The notes beneath the pieces are model-generated. The model saw only the letters and a program-made list of their open reading frames with translations. It had not been told where the DNA came from and searched no databases. Below, piece after piece: positions 1 to 6,414 of a DNA stretch of 14,832 nucleotides (position 1 is its first letter; every line of letters starts with the position of its first letter). Source of the stretch: Candidatus Woesearchaeota archaeon (GTDB taxonomy: Archaea > Nanobdellota > Nanobdellia > SCGC-AAA011-G17 > VGLX01); the NCBI GenBank assembly GCA_016866645.1, contig VGLX01000010.1:1-14832 (forward strand), given 5' to 3'. The translations under genes were made by a program, and so were the position numbers.

Positions 1-324
1 TTTTAGCGCTTTGTTGATCACTCTTACAGTGCCCTTGTAATCATTCGCCCATACCTCTTGATCTCTTCCTATAACCCTGTTGACTCCGACTTCTGCAGCG
101 AGGTGGTAGACTGTCTCTATGTTTCGCATTGCCTGCTCCAGTTTTACTTCGTCAAGTATCGATGCTTGGCAGAACTCTATTTTGTCGATAACTTTTTCTA
201 AGTTTTTCATATTTCCTGTTCGAAGGTCGTCCATCACTCTGACGTTGTACCCTTCTTCGACTAGCTGCTCTACTATATACGATCCTACAAATCCTGCTCC
301 ACCTGTTACTAATACGTTGCTCAT
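1..324 (-). CDS. NAD-dependent epimerase/dehydratase (UDP-glucose 4-epimerase-like), 3' end cut by window
   Basis: The first 108 codons are visible and run off the left edge. The protein opens MSNVLVTGGAGFVGSY, with the TGGAGFVG dinucleotide loop (residues 7-14) of the extended short-chain dehydrogenase fold, followed by an acidic strand end and DDLRTGN (about residues 41-47) and the HLAAEVGV segment typical of nucleotide-sugar epimerases. Such enzymes convert or dehydrate UDP/dTDP-sugars in the cytoplasm and supply precursors for surface glycans. The YxxxK catalytic pair lies outside the window, so the exact sugar cannot be told. The ATG overlaps the TGA of the glycosyltransferase upstream (ATGA, 321-324), which suggests translational coupling. 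A GAGG lies 14 nt upstream, too far to be a clear ribosome site. It is the last visible gene of the 1-3181 operon. Confidence 0.9.
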   Translation of the reverse strand, partial: MSNVLVTGGAGFVGSYIVEQLVEEGYNVRVMDDLRTGNMKNLEKVIDKIEFCQASILDEVKLEQAMRNIETVYHLAAEVGVNRVIGRDQEVWANDYKGTVRVINKALK

Positions 325-1631
325 TGTTTATTTTTCTTCCTCTGTTTAAAGTTGAGCCTTCTTCCTATTTGTTTCGCGTAACCTACGGTTTTTGGTCCGA
401 TAAGGTGTGCTAGGTCATAGAGAGGTAACAACGCTTCTGCTGCCCAGTCGAATTTCTCTTCTTTGTCTTTTATCATGTATGAAGCTAACGTGCTAATTCC
501 CGAGTATGTCAGGAAGAATGTTGCTAACATAGAAGGGTTTGATAGCAGCGCTGGCATCGTGGCCAGTTTTACAGGATGCATGTAGATATCCCTTAGGGTT
601 TGTACCCTTAAGGCTATGCCTCCTGCGTCGTAGTTCGGCTTCCATTTGTTGTCTTCTTTTCTGAAAGCGTTTTCGATGTATTTTGAATCGTAAGTGTAGT
701 TGGATATGAACTGGGCCCATTTGTCCCTTTGGCTGAAAAGTTTCTTCATGGTGTTAGGCGCTTCTGTGTCGATTACCAGGCTGTTGTTATAGCCTATCTT
801 TGCTTTCTTGGCTAGCAGCCTTAGAGTTATCTCGGTGTCTTCTCCTCCGCCGTAAATTTTCATCTCGTCTAGCGCTTGTTTTAGCATTTCTGGTTTGAAT
901 ATTCCGAAAGCGCCTGATACGCAGAGCTGTGAAGCTTGCTTCAGTGAGTATTTTCCTTTCATGTCATCCATGTCGTTCGGTATGTTGTTGTTGTGCTTTT
1001 CCAAAGAGTACATCGATCCTCTTCCTATTCGCATAGCCTGCTTGTATTCAGTCATTTGTATACGCTCTAGCAGGGTGGAGTCTTTGTCTATTTTCGGCAG
1101 GACTTGCCCAGCCATAGCGTCGAGTTTGAAGAAGTCCATCTCAGCCATCGCAAGCTCTAAGTCGCTCAGGCTGTTGTTGATGTAGCAGTCAGAGTCTAGG
1201 CATATTACATATTTTTTCCCTCTTTCTAGCCATTTCTCTACGCCTTTTCTCTGTGCTCTTACCTTTCTAACATCTTTTTCTTCCTTGGTTATGTCCAGTG
1301 TCTCGAGGTCGTATTTCTTTGCTATGTTCCTTGTTTCATTATTGTCATTTGAGAAGTCATCTACTGTGATTATCTCGGTTTTTGGGACTTTAACTCTTGT
1401 TATTAGGTCTTCTAAGCATTTGTCTGATTCTCCAGGGTTCTTGTAGAGGGGCAATACGAATCCGTATTCTGGCTTTTCATGCTTGAACTTGCTTAGCTCT
1501 TCCCTGAATTCCTTGAACATCTTATTGTTCTTTCTGTAGAGGTAAGTCCTTGTCGCTACGTCTATGCCGTCTCCCACCAAGGCTATTCCTGCTGTTATTG
1601 CTAAGTACAATGGCAATTGGTCTGTTATCAT
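321..1631 (-). CDS. Membrane-associated family 2 glycosyltransferase
   Basis: A 436-residue protein with an intact GT-A fold signature: a first acidic pair D91-D92 in VDDFSND, the metal-binding DSD at 146-148 (ICLDSDCYI), SGAFG at 239-243, the catalytic-base region GGGEDTE at 261-267, and QRDKW at 301-305, resembling the Q/RxxRW site of processive synthases (hyaluronan, chitin, cellulose type). A hydrophobic stretch near residues 8-28 and weaker hydrophobic segments near 353-385 suggest membrane association, but there are fewer clear transmembrane helices than in the classic processive synthases. It probably builds a surface polysaccharide or glycolipid at the membrane. Translation probably starts from a good GGAGGTT at 1637-1643, inside the last codons of the upstream gene. 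The epimerase gene overlaps its stop by 4 bp. Polymer and processivity are not determinable from sequence alone. Confidence 0.88.
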   Translation of the reverse strand: MITDQLPLYLAITAGIALVGDGIDVATRTYLYRKNNKMFKEFREELSKFKHEKPEYGFVLPLYKNPGESDKCLEDLITRVKVPKTEIITVDDFSNDNNETRNIAKKYDLETLDITKEEKDVRKVRAQRKGVEKWLERGKKYVICLDSDCYINNSLSDLELAMAEMDFFKLDAMAGQVLPKIDKDSTLLERIQMTEYKQAMRIGRGSMYSLEKHNNNIPNDMDDMKGKYSLKQASQLCVSGAFGIFKPEMLKQALDEMKIYGGGEDTEITLRLLAKKAKIGYNNSLVIDTEAPNTMKKLFSQRDKWAQFISNYTYDSKYIENAFRKEDNKWKPNYDAGGIALRVQTLRDIYMHPVKLATMPALLSNPSMLATFFLTYSGISTLASYMIKDKEEKFDWAAEALLPLYDLAHLIGPKTVGYAKQIGRRLNFKQRKKNKQ

Positions 1632-1632
1632 T

Positions 1633-2460
1633 TTAGAACCTCCATGTCAGCCCTACGCCGACTGTGTGGTTTTTTGATTTTCCTTGGTTATAGTCATAGC
1701 CTACGTTTACTTTTACTTTTTCGCTGAGCTTGTAAGAGAGTCCTGCTCCGGCATTCACCGCTGTCTCGTCGCTTTTGCCCGATTCTTTCCCAACTCCGAC
1801 GTAAGCTTTTCCGCTTAGTTTCTTGTTGAACTCATGATTCCCTGATACGTAACCCATGGTTGTGTTAGTATCCTTAATAGATTCTCTCCAGTGGGTCCCT
1901 TTGACGTCTATCCAGTCCTTGTCGCCAAGGTAGTATCTTAACCCTAGGTTTGTTGAGTAGTCTTTGTCTCCGTTGGTTAATGCTGAGCCTTTAACATCAC
2001 CTATTATCGTTACTGGTTTTTTTATTATGTATTCTCCGTTTACTCCTAGTCCAAATGAAGCGACGTTTTTGTTCCCAAATTCTCTTATTGGGTCGACATC
2101 GTCTTTGACTTCTAAACGTCCGGATAAGTATAAGTCCTCGCTCATCTTCTTCCCTACTTCGAGTTTGATAGTTTCGTCGTTTCCTCTTGCTTTTTTTCCA
2201 TCTATCTTTCCGAAGTGGTCTGCGTGGCTTCCTTGGATGTTTATGTTGAAATCGTTCTTTTTCATGTTTAAGTCTATTATTTCTTTTATAGAAGTCACGT
2301 TAGAATCTGGCCCCTGCCTGGATGTAACTTCGACTTGTGCTCCAACGGATTCGAATTCTATAAACTTCTTGTCTTCTGCCCTCGCGAGCATAGAGTATCC
2401 GAAGATTGTTGCAACTGCTGTTAAGGTTGCTATTCCTGTTTTTATCTTGTTGAGTTTCAT
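1633..2460 (-). CDS. Secreted beta-barrel-like protein with signal peptide and C-terminal Phe
   Basis: A 275-residue protein with a clear Sec signal peptide: basic start, hydrophobic core at residues 8-25, and a signal-peptidase site ARA|ED after residue 28. The mature part is a series of about a dozen alternating polar/apolar strands joined by short turns, for example residues 96-104/108-119, 134-145/149-160, 168-177/182-190, 200-211/215-225, 233-244/247-258 and a last strand ending GLTWRF. A terminal aromatic residue after an alternating strand is the signature of bacterial outer-membrane barrels. No Cys is present. The gene lies 1 bp before the glycosyltransferase and just after another secreted protein, so a role in export or anchoring of the polymer made by the operon is plausible but inferred. 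It could instead be a soluble or surface beta-solenoid-like protein. No Shine-Dalgarno sequence is evident at 2460. Confidence 0.75.
   Translation of the reverse strand: MKLNKIKTGIATLTAVATIFGYSMLARAEDKKFIEFESVGAQVEVTSRQGPDSNVTSIKEIIDLNMKKNDFNINIQGSHADHFGKIDGKKARGNDETIKLEVGKKMSEDLYLSGRLEVKDDVDPIREFGNKNVASFGLGVNGEYIIKKPVTIIGDVKGSALTNGDKDYSTNLGLRYYLGDKDWIDVKGTHWRESIKDTNTTMGYVSGNHEFNKKLSGKAYVGVGKESGKSDETAVNAGAGLSYKLSEKVKVNVGYDYNQGKSKNHTVGVGLTWRF
1637..1643 (-). promoter_or_regulatory. Shine-Dalgarno site for the glycosyltransferase
   Basis: On the minus strand GGAGGTT sits 5 nt before the ATG at 1631. It is formed by the final Trp-Arg-Phe codons of the upstream beta-barrel-like gene (TGG AGG TTC TAA), so the C-terminus of one protein and the ribosome site of the next share the same bases. 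This supports the start at 1631 and tight co-translation. Confidence 0.7.
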
Positions 2461-2468
2461 AGTTTTGT

Positions 2469-2843
2469 TTATGCTATTACGAACGCTTCATAGTATCTAT
2501 GGTTTAGTGATCCGTTGTCGCCGCTTGGGCATGGGACGGATTCGAATAATCTTCCTTCAGGTGAGATGTAGAATGTCCTTCCTCCTTCTTGGATTATCCT
2601 GTCAAATTCTATGGTTTTGTTTTTTATTCTTTCCTTGAGGGAGTATACAAGAGTGTCTTTCTCATTTTTCGTTTTGTTGTCATAAACGTTTTTTTCACCG
2701 CAGCCGCAGTCGTCTGCTATGACAGTTTCGATGCCACTTTTTGGCTTTTGGGTGATATCTTGTGCGTATGCAGCGTAGGTTATGTAAAGACCTGTTATAA
2801 TCCCTAATCCTATGCTTGTTATTTTAGATAGTTTTTTGTTCAT
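2469..2843 (-). CDS. Small secreted protein with conserved-looking cysteines, unknown function
   Basis: I place the start at the ATG at 2843, not at an upstream alternative codon at 2879, because it gives a good signal peptide and has GGTGGT at 2848-2853, 4 nt upstream. The 124-residue product has a basic N-terminus (MNKKLSK), a hydrophobic core, and a likely cleavage site AYA|QD near residue 28. The mature region carries a CGC motif in DDCGCGEKN and one further Cys in VPCPSG, which could form disulfides or bind metal, plus a central charged helix-like stretch. I do not recognise the family. It follows the coiled-coil gene by 2 bp and precedes the barrel-like gene by 8 bp, so it is probably co-expressed with the polysaccharide genes and exported to the same compartment. 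Confidence 0.75.
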   Translation of the reverse strand: MNKKLSKITSIGLGIITGLYITYAAYAQDITQKPKSGIETVIADDCGCGEKNVYDNKTKNEKDTLVYSLKERIKNKTIEFDRIIQEGGRTFYISPEGRLFESVPCPSGDNGSLNHRYYEAFVIA

Positions 2844-2845
2844 TT

Positions 2846-3181
2846 TTACCACCAGTAGTCCTCTAGCATACGATTCCAATAGTATAATTCCGTAGCTTTC
2901 TTTCTGTTTTCTTCATTTATTTTCTTGGTTTCTTTTAGTCTTGATTCTATGTTGTCTATTTCTTTCATCAGTTTAGGTATTCTTTCAGGCTCTATTTTCG
3001 TATAGTGTTCTTGTACGATGTTTCTTAGTCTGTCACAAAGATAGCTGTTTGCTGCTAACAGCCTTTCATCAGGTGTTTTTCTGTATTGCTTTTGTACATA
3101 GGCTAGTACGATGCATGGTATTGTTGCTTGGGCCATGTATTTTAAGGATTCAACTGGTTTTTTTATTGCTGGTATTTTCAT
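2846..3181 (-). CDS. Hypothetical protein with hydrophobic segment and coiled coil, first gene of operon
   Basis: A 111-residue protein I do not recognise. It has a short hydrophobic stretch at residues 15-29 (YMAQATIPCIVLAYV), possibly a membrane anchor or buried helix, then a highly charged helical region at about 65-98 with coiled-coil character, and ends in an aromatic-rich tail (DYWW). Its N-terminus, MKIPAIKKPVESL, faintly resembles the MKxPxxFxP motif on four genes further right, but lacks the Phe. It is the promoter-proximal gene of the 1-3181 operon. The start is supported by a GGGGGG run at 3187-3192, 5 nt upstream, and a strong BRE/TATA element 57-70 nt upstream. The next gene starts 2 bp after its stop, so it is likely needed with the secreted and glycan-building products that follow. 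Confidence 0.72.
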   Translation of the reverse strand: MKIPAIKKPVESLKYMAQATIPCIVLAYVQKQYRKTPDERLLAANSYLCDRLRNIVQEHYTKIEPERIPKLMKEIDNIESRLKETKKINEENRKKATELYYWNRMLEDYWW

Positions 3182-3196
3182 TTTATCCCCCCTATG

Positions 3197-3220
3197 TTTA
3201 TTGTATTATTTATTGTATTA
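3197..3220. repeat. Perfect 12-bp tandem duplication in the operon leader
   Basis: TTTATTGTATTA occurs twice head to tail (3197-3208 and 3209-3220). It lies between the predicted transcription start near 3216 and the ribosome site at 3187-3192, so one copy or more would be in the 5' leader. It may be a simple slippage duplication or a regulatory element; the sequence alone does not decide. Confidence 0.8.
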
Positions 3221-3237
3221 TTTTCTGGAGTTACTGA

Positions 3238-3278
3238 TATATAAACCTTTTGTTTTGTAACCACTATATGATAGTAAC
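3238..3278 (-). promoter_or_regulatory. BRE/TATA promoter of the 1-3181 operon with upstream GTTACTA element
   Basis: Read on the minus strand, 3251-3238 is AAAAGGTTTATATA: a purine-rich BRE followed by a TATA box. The expected transcription start about 25 nt downstream falls near 3216, giving a leader of roughly 35 nt before the ATG at 3181. GTTACTA at 3278-3272 begins 20 bp upstream of the BRE. The same arrangement with the same spacing occurs at 12657-12697 before the MoxR gene (31 of 41 positions identical by hand alignment). Confidence 0.75.
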
Positions 3279-3292
3279 TAAATAATGTACTG

Positions 3293-3301
3293 TTTTAAAA
3301 G
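3293..3301 (+). promoter_or_regulatory. TATA box for leaderless methyltransferase transcript
   Basis: TTTTAAAAG is centred 27 nt upstream of the ATG at 3324, the spacing seen before several other genes in this window and typical of archaeal leaderless mRNAs. It supports the 3324 start over the in-frame ATG at 3285, which would lie upstream of this TATA box. Confidence 0.55.
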
Positions 3302-3323
3302 CCACAAAACCACAAACACCAAG

Positions 3324-3785
3324 ATGAACTATTACGATAACATCGCCAAAAGCTACAACGAGCTACACGAAGAGGAACAAAAGAAAAAATTGGATATAAT
3401 ATCTAAAGAATTAAAGCCAAAAGGTACGATACTGGATATAGGCGCTGGCACAGGAATCTCTGCCAAATACTTCAAAAATATCGCACTTCTAGACCAGTCT
3501 ATAGAGATGCTGAAACAATCAAAAGGGCTAAGAATCGTGGGCAAGGCAGAAAGCCTGCCGTTCAAAGACAAAACATTCAATAATATAATATCCATAACCA
3601 GCCTGCACCATACAAACATAAAACGAGCGATAAAAGAGATAAAACGAATAAGCAAGAAAAACTGCAAGTATAGTTTTAGCATCCTTAAAAGGGCGCAGAA
3701 ATACTCGCTAATCAAGCAAGAGCTTCAAAACAGTTTTAACCTAAGGGAAATAGACGAAGAAAAGGATATTATACTGATAAGCTGA
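3324..3785 (+). CDS. Class I SAM-dependent methyltransferase (short form)
   Basis: A 153-residue protein from the chosen start (MNYYDNIAKSYNELHEEEQ, a usual opening for small archaeal class I methyltransferases). Motif I is ILDIGAGTGIS at about residues 36-46, an acidic residue after strand 2 is in LLDQS (near 57), and LPF at 78-80 begins the methyltransferase-11-type motif. The usual post-motif IV and C-terminal strands are short, and the protein ends near residue 153, shorter than many relatives of about 180-230, so the C-terminal strands may be reduced. The substrate is unknown. It is transcribed away from the polysaccharide operon with promoters between them, and appears monocistronic, the following gene having its own TATA box. 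An in-frame ATG at 3285 would add 13 residues but has no family support. Confidence 0.82.
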   Translation: MNYYDNIAKSYNELHEEEQKKKLDIISKELKPKGTILDIGAGTGISAKYFKNIALLDQSIEMLKQSKGLRIVGKAESLPFKDKTFNNIISITSLHHTNIKRAIKEIKRISKKNCKYSFSILKRAQKYSLIKQELQNSFNLREIDEEKDIILIS

Positions 3786-3805
3786 TACCCTAGAAAGCAG
3801 AAAAG

Positions 3806-3812
3806 TTTAAAA
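3806..3812 (+). promoter_or_regulatory. TATA box for the 3837 gene
   Basis: TTTAAAA preceded by a purine run (AAAAG, 3801-3805) is centred 28 nt upstream of the ATG at 3837. No Shine-Dalgarno sequence lies before that ATG, so the transcript is probably leaderless. Confidence 0.65.
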
Positions 3813-3836
3813 CTCTAAACTTCTTAAACAGAAGAT

Positions 3837-4442
3837 ATGCAATCACCAACAGACGCGGCCAAATCATACAGCGGAGCCGACATACTCCGCAAAGGACTCG
3901 ACCTAAGCCAGTCAAAAGATCCTAACGTATCAACAGCTGAATCAAAAACAGGCGTTTTCTATGACGGAATATACATCAAAAGGAGAAAAGACTTAGAAAA
4001 GCTGGATGACAACGGCAAATACCGCTCATTCACCATAGAGTTCAGGCTTAAGACCAAGAAAAAAAGCGAAGACGTCTTCAACGAATACATACCTTTGTCC
4101 ACCAGGAAGATAGAAGCAGAAATATCCAAAGAAGGATTTGAAGTTTTAAAAGAGCAAAAAGGCACAAGGATATCCTTTACGTTCATCAAAAAAGGGTTCT
4201 TCTCAAAAACCAACATAGGCACGCTTATCTATTCATGCAACGACACAGTCCACGGAGTAAAATTCTCTAAATCATTAACCTTCTTGGAAGGAAGGCATAT
4301 CAACGGATATTATATCCGTGAGACTTACCAAGACTTGAAAGACGAGCTAGACCTGATAGTCTCAGCTAGGAAACGTAAAGAAAAACCTCAAGAAAAAGAT
4401 ATCAAAAAACCTGTTATCCCGTCGGTGATTAAAAGGGTATAG
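3837..4442 (+). CDS. Hypothetical beta-rich cytoplasmic protein
   Basis: A 201-residue protein I do not recognise. No signal peptide or membrane helix is seen. Residues 1-40 are polar and probably flexible. Residues 41-165 have alternating strand character (FTIEFRLKTK, KIEAEI, GTRISFTFIKKG, IGTLIYSCND, VKFSKSLTFLEG), with one Cys at about 134. The last 30 residues are Lys/Pro-rich (KEKPQEKDIKKPVIP) and likely disordered. It sits alone between the methyltransferase and a convergent surface-protein gene whose stop is only 13 bp away. The leaderless-type TATA box supports both the start and real expression. Function is open. Confidence 0.75.
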   Translation: MQSPTDAAKSYSGADILRKGLDLSQSKDPNVSTAESKTGVFYDGIYIKRRKDLEKLDDNGKYRSFTIEFRLKTKKKSEDVFNEYIPLSTRKIEAEISKEGFEVLKEQKGTRISFTFIKKGFFSKTNIGTLIYSCNDTVHGVKFSKSLTFLEGRHINGYYIRETYQDLKDELDLIVSARKRKEKPQEKDIKKPVIPSVIKRV

Positions 4443-4455
4443 GACAATAAAATTG

Positions 4456-6336
4456 TTAACCAAACATGTTGAAGAGGCCTTTGCCTTTGCCGTCGTCTTT
4501 CTTCCTTTCTTCGTATCTTTTAGCGCGGTAAGGCTCTGAAGCGTAATAATGCTTGACTTCCCTCTCTTTCTCCTCAGTCTCTCTGACGCTCCTAAGCATC
4601 CTTGACCTGAAGTCCTCTATGCTTTCTTCTGTAGAAGAGAATGTGGATTTTCTTGGGCTGTTCTCCTTTAATGCTCTAAGCTCTTTAAGCATGGTCTCAC
4701 CTTCCCTCTTATTCTTGCACATCGCTACTTCAGCGTTCCTTAAATGCTCTTTCTTAAAAATAGTCAAGTAAATCAGGGTGGTTATTATGAGCGCTAATAA
4801 TGCTGAGTATATTATATTCAAAGAAGTTTTGTTCTTGCCTAGGACGATTATGTTATCAAACTGGTTAGGCATCACCGCGTTGCCGGTGACTGCTATCATA
4901 TACTCCCCGGCAGGTGCTTCTTGAGTAAGATCCACTACTAACACTGCCCCCGGTTTCAGTGAAACTTCTTTCTTTAGCGTGAACTCTCCATTGTTAAGGC
5001 TTACATCTACAGCTTCGTTATAATCAACATTGCCCGTGTTTAATATGTATAAGTTCTGACCTTCAAGCTGCACATCAACAGACTTGACTTTTTCTACTAT
5101 GAATTCCTGCCCAGTTGTCAAATCTGCGTAACTCGCCTTGAGCTTCCATGATCCTGGAATAGAATATTCTGGAAGAGGGATTATTATCTTGCCCTCAGAC
5201 TCGACGGACCCCAAGTATATCGACCTGCCGTTAGCATCTATCAGCTCTATTCTTAACTGGTCTATTATCTCATCACCTGCTTGGTCATACACATACGCAG
5301 CAGCTTCTAACACGTCTTTCGGCTTAAGCTCTGGTTGGAATACGTTAATCTTAATCTTAGTCGGTACTGCTTCGATGTTTATGCTCCTTTGAGTGCTTCC
5401 TTGGTTTCCGCTTTGGTCTTCATTGAAAAAGAACCTCAAAACATGAGTCCCTGTCTCAATATCTGCAGGTATCCTTAATTCGTATAAGAACTTACCGTCC
5501 CTTATCATAGCAGTGTAAGCCTCAGTGCCTAGCTTAATCTGCAGGACACCTTCTTTCATAGGCTCTCCAGATAATGTGTTGACTTCCCCGAGTATCTGTA
5601 ACAAGTCTCCTGGCAGGATTTTAGACTGCAGCGGCTCTACGAACACGTGCACTTGGTCTACGATGCTGAACATGGCAACATTTTCGAAAAGCTTCTTATT
5701 TCCGAAAACGTCAGTTACTAAAACGTCAACTGTGTAGTCTCCAGGGATGTTCCCCATGACAGTGTAGTAATACTTCAACTTGCCCTGGCTTACTGCTACG
5801 TCTTTGGCATAGTAAGTCTTTTCATCAGTCTTGAAATAGACCGTTGCTAGACCGTTTATCTGGGCACCAGTTTCTTTCATGCTCGTAAGATAACCGTAAA
5901 GAGTCAAAGTGTTTCCTAACTGGAGCTGTAAAGGATTTACCTGGAAGTCACCGTATGCCTTAAGCTCATCAGTTACTATAAACCTGTTAGAAAAGACCTC
6001 ATCAACTATCACGCCATTCGAGACTAATGAAGCTTTTACTACGCAGTTGCCCTCAGCAGTCGAAGGGATGATAGCATCGTCTATAACGATTGGTTTAGCA
6101 GTTTTTGGGCTTAAGCTTATCTCCTTGGTAAAAATGTCAAAGCTTACCTTATCACATATCAGCCTGAACCTTAATATGCCGTCTTCTACTGTGACATCTT
6201 CCACTATCTTAGAGTCTATCAGCAAAGGCTCGCCTTTATTATAATATTTTCCAAATGTGTTTAGGTCTATCTTTGCAAGAACAGCCGGCATCAATAGCAC
6301 AGCTAATACTAGTAACAGCATTATCCTCCTTTTCAT
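4456..6336 (-). CDS. Large single-pass surface protein with Ig-like beta domains and charged cytoplasmic tail
   Basis: I place the start at the ATG at 6336, giving 626 residues opening MKRRIMLLLVLAVLLMPAVLA|KID, a signal peptide. An in-frame ATG at 6354 would begin upstream of the expected transcription start. Residues ~22-500 form a long beta-rich ectodomain with repeated segments that look like Ig/FN3-type units (phrases such as LQLGNTLTLYGYL, ILPGDLLQILGEV, LKPKDVLEAAAYV, where each unit seems to start). Two cysteines (61 and 98) could pair. A transmembrane helix follows at about 506-527 (IIYSALLALIITTLIYLTIF), then a ~100-residue tail very rich in Glu, Arg and Lys that would face the cytoplasm. 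It resembles archaeal cell-surface or adhesin-type proteins, but no specific family is recognised. It is transcribed from its own TATA box and converges on the 3837 gene. Confidence 0.82.
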   Translation of the reverse strand: MKRRIMLLLVLAVLLMPAVLAKIDLNTFGKYYNKGEPLLIDSKIVEDVTVEDGILRFRLICDKVSFDIFTKEISLSPKTAKPIVIDDAIIPSTAEGNCVVKASLVSNGVIVDEVFSNRFIVTDELKAYGDFQVNPLQLQLGNTLTLYGYLTSMKETGAQINGLATVYFKTDEKTYYAKDVAVSQGKLKYYYTVMGNIPGDYTVDVLVTDVFGNKKLFENVAMFSIVDQVHVFVEPLQSKILPGDLLQILGEVNTLSGEPMKEGVLQIKLGTEAYTAMIRDGKFLYELRIPADIETGTHVLRFFFNEDQSGNQGSTQRSINIEAVPTKIKINVFQPELKPKDVLEAAAYVYDQAGDEIIDQLRIELIDANGRSIYLGSVESEGKIIIPLPEYSIPGSWKLKASYADLTTGQEFIVEKVKSVDVQLEGQNLYILNTGNVDYNEAVDVSLNNGEFTLKKEVSLKPGAVLVVDLTQEAPAGEYMIAVTGNAVMPNQFDNIIVLGKNKTSLNIIYSALLALIITTLIYLTIFKKEHLRNAEVAMCKNKREGETMLKELRALKENSPRKSTFSSTEESIEDFRSRMLRSVRETEEKEREVKHYYASEPYRAKRYEERKKDDGKGKGLFNMFG

Positions 6337-6360
6337 TACTATAGTATAGTACATATTAAG

Positions 6361-6373
6361 TTTAAATAATTTA
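6361..6373 (-). promoter_or_regulatory. TATA box of the surface-protein gene
   Basis: Minus-strand TAAATTATTTAAA, with the ATTTAAAC core at 6361-6368, is centred about 28 nt upstream of the ATG at 6336. The predicted transcript is leaderless. This element fixes the start at 6336 and not at the upstream in-frame ATG at 6354, which lies only ~10 nt from the box. Confidence 0.7.
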
Positions 6374-6414
6374 TGGAACTTAAGAATTCCGATTTTTTCT
6401 ACAGGAACAGAGGG

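Noticed and set aside
1964..2638. Long plus-strand reading frame (224 codons) opposite the secreted-protein genes
   Set aside because: It is antisense to two genes with clear signal peptides and has composition of a shadow (Phe, Ser and Leu rich).
3285..3323. Longer methyltransferase start at ATG 3285
   Set aside because: The TATA box at 3293-3301 would lie after this codon; the family-like N-terminus begins at 3324.
4443..4457. Small inverted repeat ACAAT-AAA-ATTGT between convergent genes
   Set aside because: Five base pairs with a 3-nt loop and no T tract is too weak to call a terminator.
6337..6354. Upstream ATG at 6354 for the surface protein
   Set aside because: It is only ~10 nt from the TATA box and would precede the expected transcription start; 6336 gives a normal signal peptide.
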